A stretch of DNA of 64,000 nt from Corynebacterium sp. TAE3-ERU16 (lineage in GTDB: Bacteria; Actinomycetota; Actinomycetes; Mycobacteriales; Mycobacteriaceae), in the NCBI RefSeq assembly GCF_019209935.1, contig NZ_JAHUTN010000003.1:186001-250000 (forward strand). Direction: 5' to 3'. Positions 1-8,571 of this stretch are shown here, piece by piece. The stretch's first letter is position 1. The number at the start of each line of letters is the position of its first letter. Below the pieces are notes generated by a model. The model was given only the letters and a program-made list of their open reading frames with translations. It was not told the origin of the DNA and ran no database searches. The position numbers were made by a program, and so were the translations under genes.

Positions 1-104
1 CACCGCCGGGATCCGTTTCCCGGCTCCGACGGTGTCTTCGGTTGGTCTGAGTATAAATGGTGGTGGAATCCATCCGATCGACGGTCCGTACCCGGCGACA
101 ACCG
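1..104. other. window edge, no gene seen
   Basis: This stretch lies downstream of the minus-strand cysteine desulfurase and holds no readable gene. A TATACT hexamer on the minus strand (50-55) could be the -10 box of a promoter firing out of the window, but no convincing -35 is seen. Confidence 0.3.
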
Positions 105-1241
105 TCAGGCCATACCCGCGAGCCTCGCGCGGGCGACCACGTCGGCGATGACCCCGAGCACCCGGTCAACGTCGGATTCCGTGCTCGTGGAACCGAGTGT
201 GAAACGCACGGCCCCGCGGGCGTCATGCTCACTGACCCCCATCGCGAGCAGCACGTCACTGGCCCTGTTGACTCCGGCGGAGCAGGCGGATCCCGTGGAG
301 CAGGCGATCCCCGCGCTGTCGAGCAGCATGATCAGGCTGTCGCCTTCCGCACCGGGGAAGGACACGTGCAGGTGCCCCGGGAGCCGGTCGACGTCCGCGC
401 CGTGGACCAGGACGTCGTCGACGCGGTCCAGGATCCCGGCCTGCAGCCGGTCGCGCAGTTCGGCGGTCCGGGTGGCGGCCCCGCTCAATTCGGAGACCGC
501 CTCGGTGAGGGCCGCGGCGGTCGCCACGGCACCCGCCACGTCGGCGGTGCCGGGTCGGATGCCGCGTTCCTGTCCCCCGCCGAACAACACCGGTGCCGGC
601 GCGGGTGAGCGTCTGGCGAGGAGCAGTCCCACCCCGCGTGGCCCGCCGAACTTGTGCGCCGCCGCGGCGAGCGTGGTCGCGCCGAGTGCGGCGAAGTTCA
701 CGGGCAGATGTCCGACGACCTGGGTCGCGTCCACGTGCACCGGTGTCCCGGCGGCGGCTGCGCGGGCGCAGATCTCGGATACGGGCTGGATCGCGCCGGT
801 CTCGTTGTTGGCCCACATGCACGTGGCCAGTGACGCCCGTGTGTCCAGGCGGGGGTCCGGGACGACCACGCCACCGGGCCCCACGGGAAGTAGGTCGAGA
901 CCGGCACCCTCCCCGGCCAGTGCCTTGACCGTCTCCGCGACGGCCGGGTGTTCGATCGGGGTGGAGATGATCCTTCCCCGACCTCCGGCACGCCAGAGCC
1001 CCTGGACGGCGATGTTGCAGCTCTCGGTGCCTGACCCGGTGAAGATGACCTCGATCGGTTCACAGCCGAGGGCGTGGGCGATCCGTTCTCTGGCTTCCTC
1101 GAGGGCCGCCCGGGCGAGACGTCCGGAGGCGTACTGGCCGGCGGGGTTGAGCAGTCGCGCGGTATCCGCCCACGCGTCCACGGCGCACGGACGGATCGGG
1201 GCGGTCGCCGCATGGTCGAGGTAGTGCAGCGATTCCGGCAC
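105..1241 (-). CDS. cysteine desulfurase (NifS/IscS-like, class V aminotransferase fold)
   Basis: This PLP enzyme of 378 aa takes sulfur from L-cysteine as a persulfide for tRNA thiolation or Fe-S assembly. The sequence has the class V aminotransferase layout: EHPA with His99, the PLP lysine in AAHKFGG (Lys197), and the mobile catalytic loop GSACSAG near residue 320. Length is close to that of bacterial IscS/NifS proteins. The ATG start lies 4 nt after the etfA stop, so it is probably the last gene of an etfB-etfA-desulfurase transcript. No isc or suf scaffold genes lie nearby. In many actinobacteria a tRNA 2-thiouridylase follows, but the window ends before that could be checked. The general function is clear; which sulfur acceptor it serves is inference. 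Confidence 0.93.
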   Translation of the reverse strand: MPESLHYLDHAATAPIRPCAVDAWADTARLLNPAGQYASGRLARAALEEARERIAHALGCEPIEVIFTGSGTESCNIAVQGLWRAGGRGRIISTPIEHPAVAETVKALAGEGAGLDLLPVGPGGVVVPDPRLDTRASLATCMWANNETGAIQPVSEICARAAAAGTPVHVDATQVVGHLPVNFAALGATTLAAAAHKFGGPRGVGLLLARRSPAPAPVLFGGGQERGIRPGTADVAGAVATAAALTEAVSELSGAATRTAELRDRLQAGILDRVDDVLVHGADVDRLPGHLHVSFPGAEGDSLIMLLDSAGIACSTGSACSAGVNRASDVLLAMGVSEHDARGAVRFTLGSTSTESDVDRVLGVIADVVARARLAGMA

Positions 1242-1244
1242 GGA

Positions 1245-2204
1245 TCAACCCCGCCTGCGGCGCGTGATCTCCTCGGTGAGCGCCGGAGCGATGCTGAACA
1301 GGTCCCCCACGACGCCGAGGTCTGCGATCTCGAACAGGGGCGCGTCCTCGTCGTTGTTGACGACGACGATGGTCCTGGAGGTCTGCATGCCGGCCTTGTG
1401 CTGGATGGCGCCGGAGATGCCGAGACCGATGTAGAGCTCCGGTGCGACGGACACACCGGTCTGGCCGATCTGGTACTGACCGCCGTACCAGTCGTGGTCG
1501 ATGGCGTCACGGGTGGCGCCGACGGCTCCGCCGAGCGCGTCGGCGAGGGGTTCGACGATGTCGGTGAAGCCTTCGGCGGACCCGACACCGCGTCCACCGG
1601 CGACGACGATCTTCGCCTGCGCGAGGGCGGGCCGCTCGCCGCGTTCGGCGGGGATGAATCCGGTGACACGGACGTCCTTCTCCCCTGCGCCGGGCAGTTC
1701 GAGGGTCACTAGTTCACCGGCACCGGGACGGGGTTCCGCGTCGACGGCTCCGGCGCGCACGGCGTAGATGGGGCACTCGCCGCCGACTGCGGCCGTGACG
1801 GAGACCGTGTCACCGAAGATGGACTGTTGCGCGGTCCGGTCGGCGTTGACCCCGACGACGTCGCACAGGACACCGGAGCCCAGGCGTACGGCGAGGCGGG
1901 CGGCGATCTCGTCTCCGGCGGGTGACGAGGGGACGAGGACCGGGGCGGGGTTCGAGGACGCGAGGATCGAGAGGGCGTCGACGGCGGGAAGGACGAGCCG
2001 CTCCCCGACGTCCGCCCCCTCGGCGGCGACGATCTGGTCGGCACCCGCCGCGGCCAGGGCCCCGGCCAGCGGAGCCACGGTTCCCGGGGCTCCGACGACG
2101 ACGGCGCTGACGGCCCCGAATGCGCGGGCGGCGGTGATCAGTTCTGCGGTGACTTCGTCGAGCGCGCCGTCGGTGTGCTCGACCAGTACGTATGCGTGGG
2201 ACAT
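1245..2204 (-). CDS. etfA: electron transfer flavoprotein alpha subunit
   Basis: EtfA (FixB) of 319 aa pairs with EtfB to carry electrons from acyl-CoA and similar dehydrogenases to the quinone pool, using FAD bound mainly by the alpha C-terminal half. The N-terminal half is the ETF nucleotide-binding-like fold. The C-terminal half carries the FAD-domain motifs GGRGVGSAEGF (about residues 205-215), TGVSVAPELYIGLGISGAIQH and the closing NNDEDAPLFEIADLGVVGD segment. The ATG start is preceded by AGGAGTAGAA. It follows etfB after a 50-nt gap and precedes the desulfurase by 3 nt, so the three probably form one operon. No ETF-quinone oxidoreductase gene is seen in the window. Confidence 0.95.
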   Translation of the reverse strand: MSHAYVLVEHTDGALDEVTAELITAARAFGAVSAVVVGAPGTVAPLAGALAAAGADQIVAAEGADVGERLVLPAVDALSILASSNPAPVLVPSSPAGDEIAARLAVRLGSGVLCDVVGVNADRTAQQSIFGDTVSVTAAVGGECPIYAVRAGAVDAEPRPGAGELVTLELPGAGEKDVRVTGFIPAERGERPALAQAKIVVAGGRGVGSAEGFTDIVEPLADALGGAVGATRDAIDHDWYGGQYQIGQTGVSVAPELYIGLGISGAIQHKAGMQTSRTIVVVNNDEDAPLFEIADLGVVGDLFSIAPALTEEITRRRRG

Positions 2205-2254
2205 TGCGGGTTCTACTCCTGGGGTTGCGTGGATCTGCGGGGCGGGGCGTGCGA

Positions 2255-3070
2255 CTAGATGAGGTTCCGGGACTCGAGGAAGTCGGCGATGGCGACGGCG
2301 GCCCGGCCGTTGTCGCGGATGATCTCACCCTGGCTGCGCTCGGGGCGTTCGGCGGCGGCCGTGACCGCAGTCGCGGCGTGGGCTCCCCCGACCTGTTCCG
2401 CGGTGGCGGCGGTGTCCGCCAGGGACAGGCGTGTGATCTGGGCCTTCTTCGCGGCCATGATGCCCTTGAAGTTGGGGAACCGGGGACGGTCGGCCTGGTC
2501 GGTGACCGAGATGATCGCCGGGAGGGTGGCGGCGAGCTCGAACTCACCCCGCGGGGTCTCCCGGACACCGGTGACGATCCCCTCTGCGGCGTTGACGGTG
2601 GCGCTGCGCAGGTGGGTCAGCGCGGGGATGGTGCGGTACTCGGAGAGGATTCCAGCCATTCCCCCCATCAGTCCGTCCGAGGACCGGTTTCCGGTGACGA
2701 TGAGCTTGAGGTCGTCCAGCCCCAGGACGGACATCGCCGCATCGATAGCGCAGGTCAACGACCATGCCGTACCGGGCAGATCCGAACCGGCGATGCCCTC
2801 GTCGGACAGCAGGACGGCATCGTCGACGCCCATGGCGAGCGCCTTGCGCAGCGCCTCCTCCGCTCGGCCGGTTCCCGCGGTGAGGGCGACGACCCGCCAT
2901 CCCGCGTCGGCGTCCGCCTCGCGGATCTTCAGCGCCTGCTCGACGGCGTACTCGTTGATCTCGTCGATGACCTCATCGACGTTGTCGCGGTCGAGGGTGA
3001 AGTCCTCGGCCAGCTTCTTCTGCGACCAGGTGTCGGGGACGTGCTTGACCAGTACCACGATCGTGGGCAT
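2255..3070 (-). CDS. etfB: electron transfer flavoprotein beta subunit
   Basis: EtfB (FixA) of 271 aa is the AMP-binding partner of EtfA in the soluble ETF heterodimer. It begins MPTIVVLVKHVPDTWS, the usual ETF-beta opening. It also shows VTGNRSSDGLMGGMAGILSE and LPAIISVTDQADRPRFPNFKGIMAAKK, which match the family's ADP-binding and docking-loop regions. The C-terminal extension after the KKAQ segment resembles corynebacterial and mycobacterial homologues. The ATG is preceded by AAGGAAGG on the minus strand. It is the first gene of the etfB-etfA-desulfurase run; the 152 nt upstream separate it from the methyltransferase gene and should hold the promoter. Confidence 0.95.
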   Translation of the reverse strand: MPTIVVLVKHVPDTWSQKKLAEDFTLDRDNVDEVIDEINEYAVEQALKIREADADAGWRVVALTAGTGRAEEALRKALAMGVDDAVLLSDEGIAGSDLPGTAWSLTCAIDAAMSVLGLDDLKLIVTGNRSSDGLMGGMAGILSEYRTIPALTHLRSATVNAAEGIVTGVRETPRGEFELAATLPAIISVTDQADRPRFPNFKGIMAAKKAQITRLSLADTAATAEQVGGAHAATAVTAAAERPERSQGEIIRDNGRAAVAIADFLESRNLI

Positions 3071-3222
3071 GCGGTGTGGGCCTTCCTTGTTTTTCAGGTG
3101 TGACGGGTTTCGTGGTCGTCCGTGGGTCGACCCTCCGGCGCCGGAGGGGACACCACGGCTCCCAGGCTGGCCGCCAGTCTAGCCGCCGTCGACGCTCCCG
3201 TCGCCACCGGGCGAACAACCTG

Positions 3223-4410
3223 TCAGCTGCGGTCAACGCCCCCGGTCCGGGGACCACAGACCAGGGCGACCCCGGCCGAACCGATCCGGGTCACCACGAC
3301 GGCCATGGGGCGTTCACCGGCGGGTTTGAGGTTCCGGCGGAGTTTGTCCGGATCGATGTCCACGCCACGCACGAGTATCTCCAGCGCGCCGCATCCGTGA
3401 TTCCGGAGAACCGCCTTCAGCTTCTTCAGCGGCACCTGTTCGATGAATGGAAATCCGGTCCTGCCCTCCGGGATACGGTCACCGGTGAGGTGGGCGATCC
3501 GGTCGTCGAGCATCCACAGGCCCTCGCGCAGTGCGTAGTGGCGGACCAGCCCCGCACGGACGACGGCACCGTCGGGGTCGATGATGTACCGGCCGGGTGG
3601 ACCGGTGAGACTCTCCCCGTCACCGTCACCGGAGAGATCGGTGATCCGGTCGAGGCGCGGTCCGGTCCCCGCCTTCGTGGAGATCATCACCGCCTCGCGC
3701 CGCTCACCGCCACCGAGTTGCGGCGAATACAGGCACGCCTCCTTGACTCCGCCGTCGACGCTGACGACACTCACGGGGCCGTCCCATCCACTGAAATCCA
3801 GCCCCGGTGCGCACTTCACCGCCACCGGGGTCCCGGCGTGGGCGGCGATCAGGGCGGGCAGCGGTGGTAGCAGCTGGTCGGGGCGGGTGATGCGACGCCC
3901 TCCCGCCCGGCGTGCGGGGTCGGCCACGACGACGTCGACGGCCCCCGGGCTCAGGGCCGGGACCAGGGCGTCCGCGACCACGACGCCCGCTCCGGTGTTG
4001 ACCCGGGCCATCCGGGCCCGGACGGGGTCGAGGTCGGATCCGGTGACGGCCAGCCCCGCGTCGGCCAGCGGTGGCAGTTCGGTGCCGATGGAGCAGGTCA
4101 CGTCGTGCACACGGGCACCCGCGCCGAGGTGTTCAGCGATCCGTCGCGCCCGGACGGCGACGACGACGGGCGGGGTCGCCTGCTGTGCGGATTCACCGCA
4201 CATCAGCCAGTCGGAGGGCAGCTTGCCTGCGGACGAACGGCGCGCGGTGACGAGTTCGGTGACGGCGCGCGCGTGCCCACCGAAGTGCCTGCGGAGGACC
4301 TCGGTGTCGGCGATGAGGCTGCGGCGGGTGAGCGCGAGTTCCGCGGTGACCTCCGCGATCTGCGCGCGGTGGGACCGGAGGAAGTCGACCTCCTCGAGCG
4401 TGTACGACAT
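3223..4410 (-). CDS. class I SAM-dependent methyltransferase with THUMP-like domain
   Basis: This 395-aa protein is a predicted methyltransferase of a family common in corynebacteria and mycobacteria. The N-terminal ~90 residues are helical. The Rossmann core carries the SAM loop VHDVTCSIGTELPPLADAG, the acidic strand end GSDLDPVRARMARVN, and a catalytic-type motif VVADPARRAGGRRI, which resembles the DPPR/NPPY-like site of nucleic acid methylases. The C-terminal part (after about residue 300) corresponds to the THUMP-like domain of this family, which suggests an RNA substrate. The substrate is not known. Its ATG starts directly beside the stop of the upstream ABC ATPase gene, so the two are translationally coupled. 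Confidence 0.8.
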   Translation of the reverse strand: MSYTLEEVDFLRSHRAQIAEVTAELALTRRSLIADTEVLRRHFGGHARAVTELVTARRSSAGKLPSDWLMCGESAQQATPPVVVAVRARRIAEHLGAGARVHDVTCSIGTELPPLADAGLAVTGSDLDPVRARMARVNTGAGVVVADALVPALSPGAVDVVVADPARRAGGRRITRPDQLLPPLPALIAAHAGTPVAVKCAPGLDFSGWDGPVSVVSVDGGVKEACLYSPQLGGGERREAVMISTKAGTGPRLDRITDLSGDGDGESLTGPPGRYIIDPDGAVVRAGLVRHYALREGLWMLDDRIAHLTGDRIPEGRTGFPFIEQVPLKKLKAVLRNHGCGALEILVRGVDIDPDKLRRNLKPAGERPMAVVVTRIGSAGVALVCGPRTGGVDRS

Positions 4411-5244
4411 CTACTTCCGGTGGCTCCCACGCCCGGCGCGGGGTGCCCGCCGGGCGAAGTAGCGTCCGTCGATCCGGTCGAGCTGGATCGGCTGGTGGAA
4501 CGCGCGGGTGAGGTTCTCTCCGGTGAGGACGTCATCGATGAGCCCCTGCGCGACCACGGCCCCCTCGTCGAGGAGCATCGCGTGGGTGAAGCCTGCGGGG
4601 ATCTCCTCGACGTGGTGGGTGATCATCACGATCGCCGGGGCGTCGGGATCGAGCGCGAGTTCCCCCAGGTGCCCGACGAGGTCCTCCCGCCCGCCCAGAT
4701 CCAGGCCGGCGCCTGGTTCGTCGAGGAGGAGGAGCTCCGGGTTGGTCATGAGTGCGCGGGCGATCAGAACGCGTTTGCGCTCCCCCTCTGACAGGGTCCC
4801 CCACGTGCGCCCCTGCAGGTGGTACGCGCCCACCTGCTCGAGGATGGTGCGGGCCTGCTCGAGGTCGCGCTCGTCGTACTCCTCGCGCCACCTGCCGAGG
4901 ATGGCGTAGCCCGCGGAGACCACGAGGTCCCCCACCTCCTCGGTCGGGGGGATGCGATTGCCGAGGGCGGCGGACGACACCCCGATCATGGCCCGGAGGT
5001 CACGCATGTCGGTGCGCCCGATCCGCTCCCCCATGATGAAGGCAACCCCGTCGGAGGGGTACTCCTCGGCCGCCGCCATCCGGAGGAGGGTCGTCTTCCC
5101 CGCTCCGTTCGGTCCGATGATCACCCACCGCTCGTCGAGTTCCACCTGCCAGGTGACATCCCCGACGAGTGTTGCCCCGTCACGGACGAAGGACACGTCG
5201 CGGAAGTCGATGAGCAGGTCCAGGTCGGTTTCGGTCTCATTCAC
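4411..5244 (-). CDS. ABC transporter ATP-binding protein (stand-alone ATPase)
   Basis: This 277-aa protein is a single ABC nucleotide-binding domain. Visible motifs are Walker A GPNGAGKTT, signature LSEGERKR, Walker B LLLLDEPGAGLDL and the switch histidine in MITHHVEEI. No permease or binding protein gene is adjacent, so the transported substrate, if any, is unknown; some members of this type act outside membrane transport. The reading frame is open far upstream (to 5748), but that extension overlaps the divergent lipoprotein gene and its promoter. The GTG at 5244 is preferred because GGAGGG lies 6 nt before it; GTG at 5250 is an alternative. The gene is divergent from the P19 iron lipoprotein and might share its iron-responsive control region. 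Confidence 0.85.
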   Translation of the reverse strand: MNETETDLDLLIDFRDVSFVRDGATLVGDVTWQVELDERWVIIGPNGAGKTTLLRMAAAEEYPSDGVAFIMGERIGRTDMRDLRAMIGVSSAALGNRIPPTEEVGDLVVSAGYAILGRWREEYDERDLEQARTILEQVGAYHLQGRTWGTLSEGERKRVLIARALMTNPELLLLDEPGAGLDLGGREDLVGHLGELALDPDAPAIVMITHHVEEIPAGFTHAMLLDEGAVVAQGLIDDVLTGENLTRAFHQPIQLDRIDGRYFARRAPRAGRGSHRK

Positions 5245-5319
5245 AGTCACCCCTCCATCATGGACCATCCGGAACCGGTTGGGCGTCTGCCACGTCCGGG
5301 GTGGAAACCGCACCCCCCT

Positions 5320-5348
5320 TTGACTTGAAGGTGAGCCAAACCTATCAT
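5320..5348 (+). promoter_or_regulatory. promoter with DtxR-type iron box, upstream of P19 lipoprotein gene
   Basis: A -35 TTGACT (5320-5325), a 17-nt spacer and a -10 TATCAT (5343-5348) form a well-spaced promoter for the gene at 5486. The spacer is almost filled by GAAGGTGAGCCAAACCTAT (5327-5345), which matches the 19-bp DtxR consensus TTAGGTTAGCCTAACCTAA at 14 of 19 positions and keeps its dyad. A repressor bound there would block RNA polymerase. The box also lies in the divergent gap before the ABC ATPase gene. This is a match by eye; binding is inferred. Confidence 0.7.
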
Positions 5349-5485
5349 CGACCCCGTTCGGGCAGTCCCTTTTCAGGGATCTGGTCCCGATTTCCATGGT
5401 TCCTCCGAGCCGGGTCGCCTGAGACACCTCGCCTCCCCCTGTCCCGACCGAGACCACCATCCACCATTTTCCACAGGGAGAAGAG

Positions 5486-6232
5486 ATGAATAAGCGCCTG
5501 ATGAGGAAGGCTGCGGCCATCGCTGTCGCCGCCACCACAATCACAACCACGCTGACAGCCTGCAGTTCGGACGGCACCGAGGGATCCGCCGAGGAATCCA
5601 CCACCACAGCTGCCGCGGCGACCTCCGGGCAGTCCGGTGAACAGGCCGGGGACCCCCGTCTGGAGGCCTCCGTGTGCGGCACCCCGGAGGATGACGGTGA
5701 GAACCACGAGATCCCGATCGGTTCCACGACCGCGGGCCCCTTCGACATCGACGCGGCGTACTTCCAGCCCGCCTACATGAACAACAACGGCGACAGCATG
5801 CCCTCGTACAGGGACTCGATCGCCCACATCGAAGCGGACGTCAAGACCAACGAGAAGGGCGAGGACTACGGTTGGTCCGTCGGGGAGACCCCCGCGGATC
5901 TCCGGATCAGTTACAAGATCACGGACGCGGACGGCAAGGAGATCGTGTCAGGCAAGTTCATGGAGATGAACGCGGTCGACGGCTCTCACTACGGAACGAA
6001 CATCCCCCGGACCGCCGAAGCCAAGGGCCTGGTCGGAACGCTCGACGACCCCGCACACCTCACCCTGACGCTCAAGGTCGAGGCCCCGGAGCACTACCCG
6101 CTGCACATCGACCGCAGGACCGGTGTCAAGGAACACGAATGGTTCAAACCGATCACCGTCAAGATGGAGATGCTCTACACCGGTGAGCAGCTCAAGTGCA
6201 TCGTGGATGATCCGGTAGCGGACAACTCCTGA
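5486..6232 (+). CDS. P19/Tp34-family iron-uptake lipoprotein
   Basis: This 248-aa exported lipoprotein belongs to the P19/Tp34 high-affinity iron transport family, copper-dependent periplasmic proteins that feed iron to a permease. It has a lipoprotein signal with lipobox LTAC (Cys26), a low-complexity Ser/Thr/Ala linker, then the P19 fold from about residue 60. The metal-site pattern of P19 is preserved: His114 in AHIEAD, Met159/Met161 in KFMEMN, His168 in SHYG and His207 in LHIDRRTG. The family-typical ending EHEWFKPITVKM is present. The ATG has the Shine-Dalgarno-like GGGAGAAGAG just before it. Classical partners such as FTR1 permease and DyP peroxidase are not seen nearby. A DtxR-like box sits in its promoter, and a strong terminator follows. 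Family assignment is from conserved motifs; iron import in this organism is inferred. Confidence 0.85.
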   Translation: MNKRLMRKAAAIAVAATTITTTLTACSSDGTEGSAEESTTTAAAATSGQSGEQAGDPRLEASVCGTPEDDGENHEIPIGSTTAGPFDIDAAYFQPAYMNNNGDSMPSYRDSIAHIEADVKTNEKGEDYGWSVGETPADLRISYKITDADGKEIVSGKFMEMNAVDGSHYGTNIPRTAEAKGLVGTLDDPAHLTLTLKVEAPEHYPLHIDRRTGVKEHEWFKPITVKMEMLYTGEQLKCIVDDPVADNS

Positions 6233-6245
6233 CAGTCCCCCCCAT

Positions 6246-6299
6246 CCGGCATGCGGAACCCCGGGCACCATGACGGGTGCCCGGGGTTCCGCATGCCGG
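6246..6299 (+). terminator. terminator after P19 lipoprotein gene
   Basis: A perfect 24-bp inverted repeat (6246-6269 with 6276-6299) around a 6-nt loop begins 14 nt after the stop codon. It lacks a T-run, but its stability and position support termination. Confidence 0.7.
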
Positions 6300-6330
6300 G
6301 GTCGGAATCAGGCGGGTACATCCGGGAGCA

Positions 6331-6350
6331 CTCAACTAGACTTGGTTGAG
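6331..6350 (+). promoter_or_regulatory. glgE promoter with inverted repeat over the -10 box
   Basis: CTCAAC (6331-6336) and GTTGAG (6345-6350) form a dyad with an 8-nt centre containing TAGACT (6337-6342), a fitting -10 hexamer. The placement suggests an operator controlling glgE-glgB. The regulator is unknown. Confidence 0.4.
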
Positions 6351-6437
6351 CACCGGTGGATCGACCGCGGCACCCCGTCGATCCACCGTCCACCGGCGTG
6401 AGCCGGGGTAAACCGGACAACCACGAATGAGGAAACA

Positions 6438-8471
6438 GTGACTAATCGCCTTGGCCTAGATGATGTCCGCCCCGTGATCTCCGGGGGTCGACACCCCACG
6501 AAGGCTGTGGTCGGTGAGGTGGTACCGATCTCAGGTCTGGCGTGGCGCGAGGGACACGACGCGATCTCCGCCACCCTCAACGTCCGGGGCCCCGAAGCCT
6601 CGCCCGGGTTCCGGCGTACCGTCCGCATCCCGATGCACACCAGCCCGCACGACGAGGACCAGGTCAACGCCGTCGTCATCCCGGATGCTCCGGGGACGTG
6701 GACCTTCCGCATCGACGTCTGGTCGGACCCGGTCGCCACCTGGCGGCACGCGGTAACCTCCAAGATCGACGCCGGCCAGACCCGCGCGGACCTGGCCAAC
6801 GACCTGGAGATCGGCGCGCGCCTGTTCCTCCGTGCCGCCGAGGGGGCTCCGAAGAAGCGCCGTCCCGAATTCACGTCCGTGGTCGAGAGTCTCCGCCGGG
6901 AGGACGTCTCCCCCGCCGAGGCTGTGGCCCCCGCCTTCGAAGCGGACTTCGTCGACCTCCTGGACAGCCATCCCCTCCGCGAACTGCTGACCCGCGGCAT
7001 CACCCGTAAGATCAAGGTCGAACGCCCGAAGGCGCTGTTCAGCTCCTGGTACGAGTTCTTCCCGCGGTCGACCGGCGGCGTCGACGAGGACGGCCGGCCG
7101 GTGCACGGCACCTTCGCCACCGCAGCCGCCGAACTCGACCGCGTCGCCGGAATGGGCTTCGACACCGTCTACTTCCCGCCGATCCACCCCATCGGTGAGA
7201 TCAACCGCAAGGGCCGCAACAACACACTCACCCCCACTCCTGAGGATGTCGGTTCACCGTGGGCCATCGGCTCCACCGCCGGCGGCCACGACGCCGTGCA
7301 CCCCGCGCTGGGCACCATCGACGACTTCGACGCTCTCGTGTCCCGCGCGGAGGAACTCGGTCTGGAGGTCGCCCTCGACCTCGCGCTGCAGTGCGCCCCG
7401 GATCACCCCTGGGCCGCGGAGCATCCCGAGTGGTTCACGGTCCTGCCCGACGGCTCGATCGCCTACGCGGAGAACCCCCCGAAGAAGTACCAGGACATCT
7501 ACCCCCTGAACTTCGACAACGACCCCGACGGGCTCTACCGGGAGGTCCTCCGGGTGGTGCTGTTCTGGGTCGGCCACGGCGTCACCACGTTCCGCGTGGA
7601 CAACCCGCACACCAAGCCGGCCAACTTCTGGGAATGGCTCATCAACGCCGTCCACGAGAAGCACCCGGAGGTCATCTTCCTCGCCGAGGCCTTCACCCGC
7701 CGGCCCCGCCTGTACGGTCTGGCGAAGGCGGGATTCAGCCAGTCCTACACCTACTTCACGTGGCAGACCACGAAACGGGAGCTGACCGAGTTCGGCCAGG
7801 AGATCTCCCGGATGGCGGATGTGTGCCGCCCCAATCTCTTCGTCAACACCCCGGACATCCTGCACGCCTCACTGCAGTACGGGGGACGCGGTATGTTCGC
7901 CCTGCGGGCCGTACTCGCGGCGACGATGTCGCCGCTGTGGGGCGTCTACTCCGGCTACGAGCTCTACGAGCACCGGGCTCTCAAGCCCGGCAGCGAGGAG
8001 TACCTGGACAGCGAGAAGTTCGAGCTCCGCCCGAGGGACTACGCCGCCGCGGAGGAATCCGGCGACTCACTCTCGGTGTTCATCGGCACCCTCAACCGGG
8101 TCCGCCGCGAACACCCCGCCCTGCAGCAGCTCCGGATCCTGGACTTCCACGCGACCGACTCCGACCAGATCATCGCCTACTCGAAGGTCGATCCGGTGTC
8201 CGGTGACGCGGTCCTCGTCGTGGTCAACCTCGACCCCTACAACGCGGTGGAGACGACGGTCCATCTCGACCTCGAACGCCTGGGGCTCGACCCGGGCGCG
8301 ATGTTCGACGTCCACGATGAGATCAGCGGCGCCGACTACCTCTGGGGCGAGCACAACTACGTCCGCCTCGAACCGTGGAACAACGTCGCGCACCTCCTCA
8401 TCCTCCCCACGGTGGACCCCGAACGCCGCGAGCAACTCGCCTGGCGCCGGATCGACCGCTACCGGGCCTAG
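6438..8471 (+). CDS. glgE: alpha-1,4-glucan:maltose-1-phosphate maltosyltransferase GlgE
   Basis: GlgE (677 aa) adds maltosyl units from alpha-maltose-1-phosphate to linear alpha-1,4-glucan in the cytoplasm, the polymerising step of the actinobacterial trehalose-to-glucan route. It is a GH13_3 enzyme: an N-terminal beta domain, a long helical insert (about residues 100-190), and the TIM barrel. The catalytic residues by family pattern are Asp388 in [10 protein letters not shown], Glu417 in FLAEAFT and Asp473 in NTPDILHA. The GTG start at 6438 has GAGGAA 4 nt upstream. Branching enzyme GlgB follows 100 nt later, so the pair makes branched glucan together. The supplying enzymes (trehalose synthase, maltokinase) are not in the window. 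Confidence 0.96.
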   Translation: MTNRLGLDDVRPVISGGRHPTKAVVGEVVPISGLAWREGHDAISATLNVRGPEASPGFRRTVRIPMHTSPHDEDQVNAVVIPDAPGTWTFRIDVWSDPVATWRHAVTSKIDAGQTRADLANDLEIGARLFLRAAEGAPKKRRPEFTSVVESLRREDVSPAEAVAPAFEADFVDLLDSHPLRELLTRGITRKIKVERPKALFSSWYEFFPRSTGGVDEDGRPVHGTFATAAAELDRVAGMGFDTVYFPPIHPIGEINRKGRNNTLTPTPEDVGSPWAIGSTAGGHDAVHPALGTIDDFDALVSRAEELGLEVALDLALQCAPDHPWAAEHPEWFTVLPDGSIAYAENPPKKYQDIYPLNFDNDPDGLYREVLRVVLFWVGHGVTTFRVDNPHTKPANFWEWLINAVHEKHPEVIFLAEAFTRRPRLYGLAKAGFSQSYTYFTWQTTKRELTEFGQEISRMADVCRPNLFVNTPDILHASLQYGGRGMFALRAVLAATMSPLWGVYSGYELYEHRALKPGSEEYLDSEKFELRPRDYAAAEESGDSLSVFIGTLNRVRREHPALQQLRILDFHATDSDQIIAYSKVDPVSGDAVLVVVNLDPYNAVETTVHLDLERLGLDPGAMFDVHDEISGADYLWGEHNYVRLEPWNNVAHLLILPTVDPERREQLAWRRIDRYRA

Positions 8472-8571
8472 CTTCCCGCCCGGGTGCCGCGTACCGTGCA
8501 ACAGCAGCGGCCCGCCCCGGGCGCCGATCCGCCAGCCCCGCGCCACAGTCAACCCCTCTAAGGACACCGCC

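Noticed and set aside
3076..3870. Plus-strand open frame covering the etfB upstream region and the methyltransferase end
   Set aside because: It is antisense to a well-supported methyltransferase gene and has no family features.
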